Below are positions 6,510 to 11,003 of a stretch of DNA of 11,003 nt, in pieces. The notes beneath the pieces were generated by a model. That model saw only the letters and a list, made by a program, of their open reading frames with translations. It was not told where the DNA came from and did not search any database. Position numbers and translations under genes: made by a program. The stretch covers positions 1 through 11,003 of the forward strand of contig JADFKA010000033.1 of NCBI GenBank assembly GCA_022565135.1. The letters run 5' to 3'. Position 1 is the first letter of the stretch; each line of letters opens with the position of its first letter. The stretch is from Pseudomonadota bacterium (GTDB lineage Bacteria > Pseudomonadota > Gammaproteobacteria > Steroidobacterales > Woeseiaceae).

Positions 6510-7288
6510 GGTCTACGCAAGAAAGATACTTTTGAGAATGATTGACGCCGAATTCCTGTGATATTGGTGGCGCTCTTACGCCGGTCGGACCAGCCATCAA
6601 GCCATTTCACGATTCTGTCGAGTTGCTCGACGTCATGACGGACGCGGTGCGGCTGCATCTCGTGCAGCCCAATGCCCAGTTCCGCCGAACGCACAAAATT
6701 CTGGCTGTCACGCAACACCGCGATGATTGGAATACCCAGAGAATCGAGAAACCGCATGAGCCGAGCCAAACTCTTGGTATTTTTACGGGTGCGATTGGCG
6801 ACGACCGCCAGCTTGCGTTCGTTTCGGTCAACTTTGGCGACCAGCAACAAGTCGGCAATGCATCGCGATGCGGCATCGATATCCATTGAAGAGGGCAGTA
6901 CGGGAACGAGAATAGTCGTCGCATCGCGCGTAATTTCGCGCAGGTCGTCGTGAGTAATACCGGCCGCCGAATCGACGATCACGTTAACAGTGTCGTTGGG
7001 TATGCGCAGCTGCCAGCTCCGAGTTGCCTGCATCGATTTTTTGAACGCCGCAATGCCATGAATTGTTGGCAGATCGGCCGGCCGCCGATTCAGCCAGGCC
7101 GTCGTGGAGCCCTGCGGGTCAAAATCCATGATTGCCGTCGCCAACCCGCGCTGTGCATAACAGGCAGCCAGGTTGGTCGCGAGCGTGGACTTGCCGCAAC
7201 CCCCCTTTGGATTGAGGATTACAATCTTGTTCAATTTGTCCTGTGTTGGCGAGATAGGCATTGGCCTTTTCAATGTCCCGGAAATCAT
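6491..7288 (-). CDS. ParA/MinD-family ATPase, orphan
   Basis: A 265-residue cytoplasmic P-loop ATPase of the ParA type. It has the deviant Walker A K28-G-G-C-G-K-S-T with the signature Lys, the switch I region D55-F-D-P-Q-G-S, and a Walker B-like strand V-N-V-I-V-D106-S-A-A-G, followed by L-V-P-V-L-P-S-S-M-D. Such ATPases dimerise on ATP and position cargo (DNA, chemoreceptors, microcompartments, flagella) on the nucleoid or membrane. The chosen ATG at 7286-7288 has AAGGAA (7296-7301 on the + strand) seven bases upstream; an ATG nine codons inside (7259-7261) is an alternative. No ParB-like gene or obvious parS-like repeat is nearby, so cargo is unknown. The C-terminal 30 residues are basic (RRKSATNITGIRRQ...), possibly for non-specific DNA contact. 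The 3' end overlaps the dehydratase gene by 19 bp, with no terminator between them. Confidence 0.88.
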   Translation of the reverse strand: MISGTLKRPMPISPTQDKLNKIVILNPKGGCGKSTLATNLAACYAQRGLATAIMDFDPQGSTTAWLNRRPADLPTIHGIAAFKKSMQATRSWQLRIPNDTVNVIVDSAAGITHDDLREITRDATTILVPVLPSSMDIDAASRCIADLLLVAKVDRNERKLAVVANRTRKNTKSLARLMRFLDSLGIPIIAVLRDSQNFVRSAELGIGLHEMQPHRVRHDVEQLDRIVKWLDGWSDRRKSATNITGIRRQSFSKVSFLRRPQTGPA

Positions 7289-7295
7289 CCCGGTA

Positions 7296-7322
7296 TTCCT
7301 TGCGCCGGTTCACATAATACCA
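7296..7322 (-). promoter_or_regulatory. Putative extended -10 promoter and ribosome binding site of the parA-like gene
   Basis: Read on the - strand, TGGTATTAT (7314-7322) is an extended -10 element (TGN-TATTAT). AAGGAA (7296-7301) follows, then the ATG seven bases later. A leader of about 20 bases would result. No clear -35 box is seen, which extended -10 promoters can tolerate. It lies between the halogenase debris and parA, so parA may not depend on read-through from the ilv side. Confidence 0.42.
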
Positions 7323-7394
7323 AAGTAGCAGCGAACACGGGTGTGGACCTTGATCGCGTCCTTAAAAGAATTTACAGCCGGGAATGCTTATTGC

Positions 7395-7765
7395 CTGGCC
7401 GGCCCGAACTTGCCGGTGGTCCGGCAGCGATGCGCTGGCGCCGACATCTTGAGTGAGCTGTTTCACGGCGTCTTCGTCGCTGCATATTGCCCTGTTGTAA
7501 AAAAATTCGAAATCTACCCGGTCGATCAATTGCATGCGGCGCGACCATCCATTGCGTTTGGCAACGATGCGAGTAGTTGGACTCAGGTCCTGCACATCAT
7601 TGGTGCTGACACGGACGCAGCGATCGCAAGGCAGAAATTCGGACCAGCTCTGATAGCTAAACCGAGCGCGCCGCCGATCAGAAGCGCTCGCTCGCCGCTG
7701 CAGTCAATATAGAAATCGCCTTCGATTGCCGTGCCATCCGCAAGCGTCACGGCAGCAATAAATCC
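7395..7765 (-). pseudogene. Middle piece of a flavin-dependent tryptophan halogenase, frameshifted
   Basis: Read on the - strand, one frame gives G-F-I-A-A-V-T-L-A-D-G-T-A-I-E-G-D-F-Y-I-D-C-S-G, the typical halogenase stretch before and at the conserved D-C-S-G. Around 7655-7665 similarity moves to another frame: F-S-Y-Q-S-W-S-E-F-L-P-C-D-R, then G-W-S-R-R-M-Q-L-I-D-R, S-D-E-D-A-V and R-Q-V-R-A-G-Q. In intact enzymes these match the W-x-x-x-L-P-C-D-R, G-W-x-W-x-I-P-L-x-x-R and R-x-x-x-G-R-R segments. Similarity stops at about 7395, just where the W-N-R-N-C segment should follow; that segment instead lies upstream. The FAD-binding GxGxxG, the catalytic Lys and the W-x-W-x-I-P motif of the N-terminal half are absent. 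This piece cannot encode an active enzyme. Confidence 0.78.
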
Positions 7766-8031
7766 GGAATTGACATGTTCGCGGATTCTTTCCAGAAATC
7801 GGTGTCGCTTCGCTGCGTTGCTTTGTAATGCAAGATCAGGAAGTCGCGCACCTCTTCAAAGCGTCGTCTCATGCCGCGGTTGTAGTCCTCGATATCGGCT
7901 GCATCGAAGTCGCGGTCTGGAAAGCGCTGCAAGAGCAGCGCGATGGCTGCCTGAATAAGCCAGATGCTCGTGGATTCGAGTGGTTCGAGGAAGCCGCCGG
8001 ATAATCCGATAGCGATGCAATTTCGATTCCA
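7764..8031 (-). pseudogene. C-terminal piece of a tryptophan halogenase, displaced upstream of the middle piece
   Basis: The - strand frame reads W-N-R-N-C-I-A-I-G-L-S-G-G-F-L-E-P-L-E-S-T, the strongly conserved halogenase block, then a helical region with F-P-D-R-D-F, Y-N-R-G-M, R-D-F-L-I-L-H-Y and D-T-D-F-W-K, ending in N-M-S-I-P-D at about 7762-7779. At that point it is fused to the middle piece of the same family, and a stop follows a few codons later (7747-7749). At the other end it abuts the S9 peptidase remnant at 8031/8032. An ATG at 8032-8034 gives a free-standing frame of about 95 codons, but it lacks all FAD and active-site parts. The sequence is well conserved, so the break may be recent, or the piece may come from a different paralogue than the middle piece. 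Confidence 0.8.
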
Positions 8032-8781
8032 CATCTTTATAAAAGCCGTGCCCTTCTTTGGGTTTTACGAGCCACTCATAGGGCTTGCCCAGTTTCTCGA
8101 GACCCTTGCGTAGTCGGTAGGCGTGTTCGATATCAACGCGGAAATCCTCGCCCCCGTGCACAATAAATACGGGCGCCTTCAATTTGTCGAGATTGTGTAC
8201 CGGTGACCTTGTGCGCAGATCTTCCTTGTCTTCGCCGACAGCCTCTTTGAGGAACACCAAGCCGCTGTCCCGGGTGGGTATGTCGCCCTTCTTGAACATG
8301 AGTTCGAGGTCATACACGGCGACATAGGCGATTGCGCATTGATAGAGATCGGGTTCACGTAAAACGCCCATCATGGCCGCATAACCGCCGTAGGAGCCAC
8401 CGTAAATGCATACACGGTCTGCTGCAGCGATGTATCGATGGCCCACTGCGTCGCATCCAGGGAACCGTACTGGCGACCGAGCGATGCGACGATACGCTCG
8501 TCATTCGCCCAAATGCAGTGATTGATAAAGTCCCGGCCGAAGCCGCGAATCGTGGCCGTGACCTCATTGGAGCGCATGTTCATAATCACGAGGCTCATTT
8601 GACCATCGTCATTACGGACCGTTGCTGCCAGGTATTCCCCTGTCGGGCTGATCTTGAGATTGCCGTAGAGCGGCAGCTTGGCAAATTCTTCTAACGGGAC
8701 TTCGGCTGATGCTGGCGGATGCAGCCCCCTTGCGAGACTCAATCCAATGACCGCAATAACGCGAACAGATCTACGCGTCAC
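8032..8781 (-). pseudogene. S9 prolyl-oligopeptidase-like gene: internal deletion, frameshift, truncated end
   Basis: It begins with GTG at 8779-8781 and GGGAG (8789-8793) seven bases upstream, 26 bp after the acetolactate synthase stop on the same strand. The first frame has a signal-like segment (to about residue 26) and the start of a beta-propeller (L-P-L-Y-G-N-L-K-I-S-P-T-G; W-A-N-D-E-R-I-V-A-S), then reaches Y-G-S-L-D-A-T-Q-W-A-I-D at about 8420-8470. D-A-T-x-W-A-I-D resembles the stretch just before the catalytic elbow, so most of the propeller seems to be deleted. Near 8420-8430 the frame changes to one reading D-R-V-C-I-Y-G-G-S-Y-G-G (Ser codon 8393-8395), H-G-G-E-D and E-G-H-G-F (His codon 8048-8050). 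The whole Ser-Asp-His triad is therefore still coded, but split from the N-terminus. After G-H-G-F-Y-K-D the final helix is replaced by halogenase sequence. Family members usually have about 600-700 residues. Confidence 0.82.
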
Positions 8782-8807
8782 CGCAAGTCTCCCAAGGACA
8801 TGAATTT

Positions 8808-10721
8808 TCAGAACATTTCTCCGGGGTCGGGTTTATCGTCCGTCGGTTTGTGGCGGCTCTTGATGTAGTCGCCGGTGATCATCTTGTCATAACTCATGCC
8901 CGGACCGACCATCGGGTAGACGCCAGCGTCGCGGTCGATGATGACTTCGAGAAACGCCGGACCCTCGAATTCCAAGAATGCCTTGATGACCTTGGGCAGG
9001 TCTTTCTTATTGTCGAGCTTCTGCGCGAACTGAAACCCGTCGGCTTCTGCCGCTTTCACAAAGTCTTTTTTGTGCAATGACTTGTCACTGCCCGACATGC
9101 GGCTGTTGTAATAAAGTTTTTGCCACTGTCGCACCATGCCATCTCCGAAGTTGTTGAGTACGACAATCTTGATGGGCAGTTTGTAAGTTGTCACCGTTTC
9201 GAGTTCGCCAATGTTCATGCGAATGCTCGCATCGCCGTCGACGTCAATGACCACGCGATCGGGTTGTGCGAATTGTGCACCGATTGCAGCGGGCAAACCG
9301 AATCCCATGGTACCCATGCTGCCCGACGTCAGCCACAACCTCGGTTCGCGATAATCAAAATACTGGGCTGCCCACATCTGGTGCTGCCCGACACCCGTCG
9401 AAATGATCGCCTGGCCCTGCGTATGCCGATTGATCTCCTCAATTACGGTATAGGGCTGGATGAGTTCGCTATTGCGATCGTAGTTAAGGCCGTGTTCCTT
9501 TTTGAGCGCGGCGATCTCTTCATGCCAGACCGAATAGTCCTTGCTGAACTCGATACGCTTGCCGTAGGCCAACAGATCATCGAGATCGCGCGCGAGTATG
9601 CCAATGTGATGCCAGTTGACGCGCTTGACCTTGCCAATTTCGGCAATATCGATATCGAACTGGGCAATATTTCTCGCTTTGGGTGCGAAGCGGGCGGGGA
9701 CGGCGGCAACTCGATCATCGAATCTGGCGCCGATCGTAATCAGGAAATCGCAGTCCTCGACGGCGTAATTGGCCGATGCAATGCCGTGCATCCCGAGCAT
9801 GTGCAGCGCCAGTGGATGCGTCGTGTCGCTCGCGCCCAGTGCCATCAACGTTGTCGTCACCGGGATGCCATACGCGTTGGCAAAGTGCCGCATCGGTTTG
9901 GTGGCGTTGGCATTGATAACACCGCCGCCGACATACATCAGTGGTCGTTCGGATTGCGCCAGCATCGCGTAAAAGCGTTCACAAGCATGATCGCGCAAGT
10001 GATTATCGACGATTGACTGCAAGCGCCGGCGGTAACCTGGCAATGGCAGCAGACCCTGACCTTTGAATTCACCCTCCCAGTTCTGTATGTCCTTTGGAAT
10101 GTCGATCACGACGGGTCCCGGACGACCGGTTCGTGCCAGTTCGAAGGCGCTACGTACGGTGTCCTCGAGCAGCAAAGGCTCTGTGACCAGAAAAATGTGC
10201 TTGGCAACAGCGCCCATGATCGCCGCTACCGGCGCTTCCTGAAATGCGTCTGTGCCGATGGCTGCGGACGGCACCTGGCCGCAGATAACGACGATTGGCA
10301 CGGAGTCGGCCATGCAGTCCCGTACTGGTGTGACCGTATTGGTCGCACCGGGCCCTGATGTCACCATGACGACGCCGACCTTGCCACTTGCGCGGGCATA
10401 GCCGGAGGCCATGAATCCGGCGCCTTGCTCGTTGGCCGGAACGATCAAAGGCATGGCGGCCGTGCCGTCATCCCTGCGGTGTACGTCGTTGTAGCGAAAG
10501 ACCGCATCGTAAGTTGGCAGTATTGCGCCGCCGCTGTAACCGAAAATCGTGTCGACGCCTTCATCGGCAAGTACCTGCACGACCATATCGGCGCCGCTCA
10601 TGCGGGTCCCCGCGAGTGGGTGAGCAGTCAATTTTGCCGTGCTTGCCTGATCTTTCACGCTGTTGTGCTCAATCACGTAAGTGCCCGATTTTCGGCGAGT
10701 GTTTACTAATTTCTGTGGCAT
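8808..10721 (-). CDS. ilvB: Acetolactate synthase large (catalytic) subunit
   Basis: A 637-residue thiamine-diphosphate enzyme for the first common step of valine, leucine and isoleucine synthesis: pyruvate to acetolactate, or pyruvate plus 2-oxobutanoate to acetohydroxybutanoate. E98 in P-A-N-E-Q-G-A-G is the ThDP-activating Glu. The central FAD/regulatory domain spans about 235-390. The C-terminal ThDP/Mg motif runs from G496-D-A-S to N523-N524, followed by G-M-V-R-Q-W-Q. It is longer than the usual 560-600 residues. About 40 N-terminal residues precede the conserved M-S-G-A-D-M-V-V, and ATG at 10599-10601 is an alternative start; no strong Shine-Dalgarno precedes 10721. G-Y-S-G-G replaces the common G-Y-P-G-G, and N-F-G-D-G-M replaces N-x-x-x-G-M. 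The symbol could equally be ilvI. The small subunit gene is divergent rather than downstream. Enzyme class secure. Confidence 0.95.
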   Translation of the reverse strand: MPQKLVNTRRKSGTYVIEHNSVKDQASTAKLTAHPLAGTRMSGADMVVQVLADEGVDTIFGYSGGAILPTYDAVFRYNDVHRRDDGTAAMPLIVPANEQGAGFMASGYARASGKVGVVMVTSGPGATNTVTPVRDCMADSVPIVVICGQVPSAAIGTDAFQEAPVAAIMGAVAKHIFLVTEPLLLEDTVRSAFELARTGRPGPVVIDIPKDIQNWEGEFKGQGLLPLPGYRRRLQSIVDNHLRDHACERFYAMLAQSERPLMYVGGGVINANATKPMRHFANAYGIPVTTTLMALGASDTTHPLALHMLGMHGIASANYAVEDCDFLITIGARFDDRVAAVPARFAPKARNIAQFDIDIAEIGKVKRVNWHHIGILARDLDDLLAYGKRIEFSKDYSVWHEEIAALKKEHGLNYDRNSELIQPYTVIEEINRHTQGQAIISTGVGQHQMWAAQYFDYREPRLWLTSGSMGTMGFGLPAAIGAQFAQPDRVVIDVDGDASIRMNIGELETVTTYKLPIKIVVLNNFGDGMVRQWQKLYYNSRMSGSDKSLHKKDFVKAAEADGFQFAQKLDNKKDLPKVIKAFLEFEGPAFLEVIIDRDAGVYPMVGPGMSYDKMITGDYIKSRHKPTDDKPDPGEMF

Positions 10722-10815
10722 TGCAATACTCGGCCAGCGACGAGTTCAAACGCCGTGTGCATGAAATTAATTAGTTTCAATTGTACTCATTGACCGAGGC
10801 AGGCAATCACCAGCG
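10722..10815. promoter_or_regulatory. Divergent intergenic region between acetolactate synthase subunit genes
   Basis: This 94-bp gap must hold start signals for both genes unless one is read from elsewhere. It has an AT-rich core (about 10761-10790) in a GC-richer setting. Weak candidates: for the + strand, TTCAAA (10745-10750) with TAATTA (10768-10773) at 17-bp spacing; for the - strand, TACAAT, the complement of ATTGTA, at about 10780-10785. Neither is convincing. No leader peptide rich in Leu/Val/Ile codons or attenuator hairpin is visible in this space. Such a short shared region could let one regulator control both subunits. Confidence 0.4.
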
Positions 10816-11003
10816 ATGCGGCACGTAATTTCAGTTCTGTTGCAGAATGAAGTCGGTGCGCTGACGCGCATGACCGGCATGTTTTCATCCCGTGGCTATA
10901 ATATTGATTCTCTGAATGTCGCAGCTACGGACGACCCGACGGTGTCACGTGTGACGTTGGTCATCGCGGGTTCAGATGCCGCTATCGGTCAACTCAATTC
11001 GCA
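10816..11003 (+). CDS. ilvH: Acetolactate synthase small (regulatory) subunit, 3' end outside window
   Basis: The first 62 codons are visible. The N-terminus M-R-H-V-I-S-V-L-L-Q-N-E-V-G-A-L-T-R-M and the block F-S-S-R-G-Y-N-I-D-S-L-N-V-A-A-T-D-D are the ACT domain of IlvH/IlvN, which binds valine for feedback inhibition and activates the catalytic subunit. S-R-V-T-L-V-I-A-G follows as the next strand. Only weak Shine-Dalgarno matches (GAGG at 10796-10799, AGG at 10801-10803) lie 12-16 bases upstream, but the conserved start M-R-x-x-[IL]-S-V-L-L supports ATG 10816. It is transcribed away from the large subunit gene. ilvC would commonly follow beyond the edge, but that cannot be seen here. Confidence 0.94.
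   Translation, partial: MRHVISVLLQNEVGALTRMTGMFSSRGYNIDSLNVAATDDPTVSRVTLVIAGSDAAIGQLNS

Noticed and set aside
7341..7712. Open frame of about 123 codons on the + strand
   Set aside because: It lies opposite the halogenase remnant, has no family resemblance and no ribosome binding site; the conserved motifs are on the - strand.
7856..8031. Reading the S9 peptidase frame on through to 7856 as a natural C-terminus
   Set aside because: After G-H-G-F-Y-K-D the frame gives Arg-rich non-family sequence, while another frame of the same DNA gives excellent halogenase similarity, so it is read-through over a junction.
9120..10016. 298-codon open frame on the + strand inside the acetolactate synthase gene
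   Set aside because: Antisense shadow of a strongly conserved enzyme; long antisense frames are common in such sequence and the translation shows no recognisable motif.
1..11003. tRNA, rRNA, CRISPR array, insertion sequence or integrase
   Set aside because: No repeat-spacer pattern, transposase or integrase motif, tRNA-like cloverleaf or rRNA segment could be recognised by eye on either strand.

Overview
The window looks like chromosomal DNA of a free-living Gram-negative bacterium. There are periplasmic/OmpA-type envelope proteins, housekeeping branched-chain amino acid genes and compact overlapping operons. Moderately GC-rich codon use and the S9-peptidase and tryptophan-halogenase debris suggest a gammaproteobacterium of a Woeseia/Steroidobacter/Xanthomonadales kind, but that placement is a guess.

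Region 1 (1-5090, + strand) is the most interesting part. It is a tight operon-like run: a MotA/TolQ/ExbB-type proton-channel subunit (cut by the left edge), a cytoplasmic Hsp70/actin-like protein with a C-terminal FHA domain, two paralogous single-pass membrane proteins with coiled coil and von Willebrand A (vWA) domain, then a glycine-zipper/OmpA-domain protein. A strong terminator follows. Both vWA proteins start with an Arg-rich patch and a membrane segment opening with F-L-D-C, placed like the proton-carrying Asp of TolR/ExbD/MotB. My reading is a proton-motive-force-driven envelope complex in which vWA domains replace the usual periplasmic domain of the TolR/MotB partner, the OmpA protein supplies the peptidoglycan anchor, and the FHA protein links it to phospho-signalling. 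I do not recognise it as a named system.

Region 2 (5177-6509, + strand) holds a pterin-4a-carbinolamine dehydratase and a PLP-dependent threonine/serine dehydratase, coupled by an ATGA overlap.

Region 3 (6491-7322, - strand) is an orphan ParA-type ATPase. Its 3' end overlaps the dehydratase convergently, and a plausible extended -10 promoter lies upstream.

Region 4 (7395-8781, - strand) is a gene graveyard. An S9 prolyl-oligopeptidase-like gene has an internal deletion, a frameshift and a truncated end. It is joined directly to two pieces of a flavin-dependent tryptophan halogenase whose order is swapped: the C-terminal piece precedes the middle piece.

Region 5 (8808-11003) has the acetolactate synthase large subunit on the - strand, with the peptidase remnant just behind it, and the small regulatory subunit starting divergently on the + strand and running off the right edge. 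The two subunits share a 94-bp divergent intergenic region, unlike the usual co-directional ilvIH/ilvBN order.
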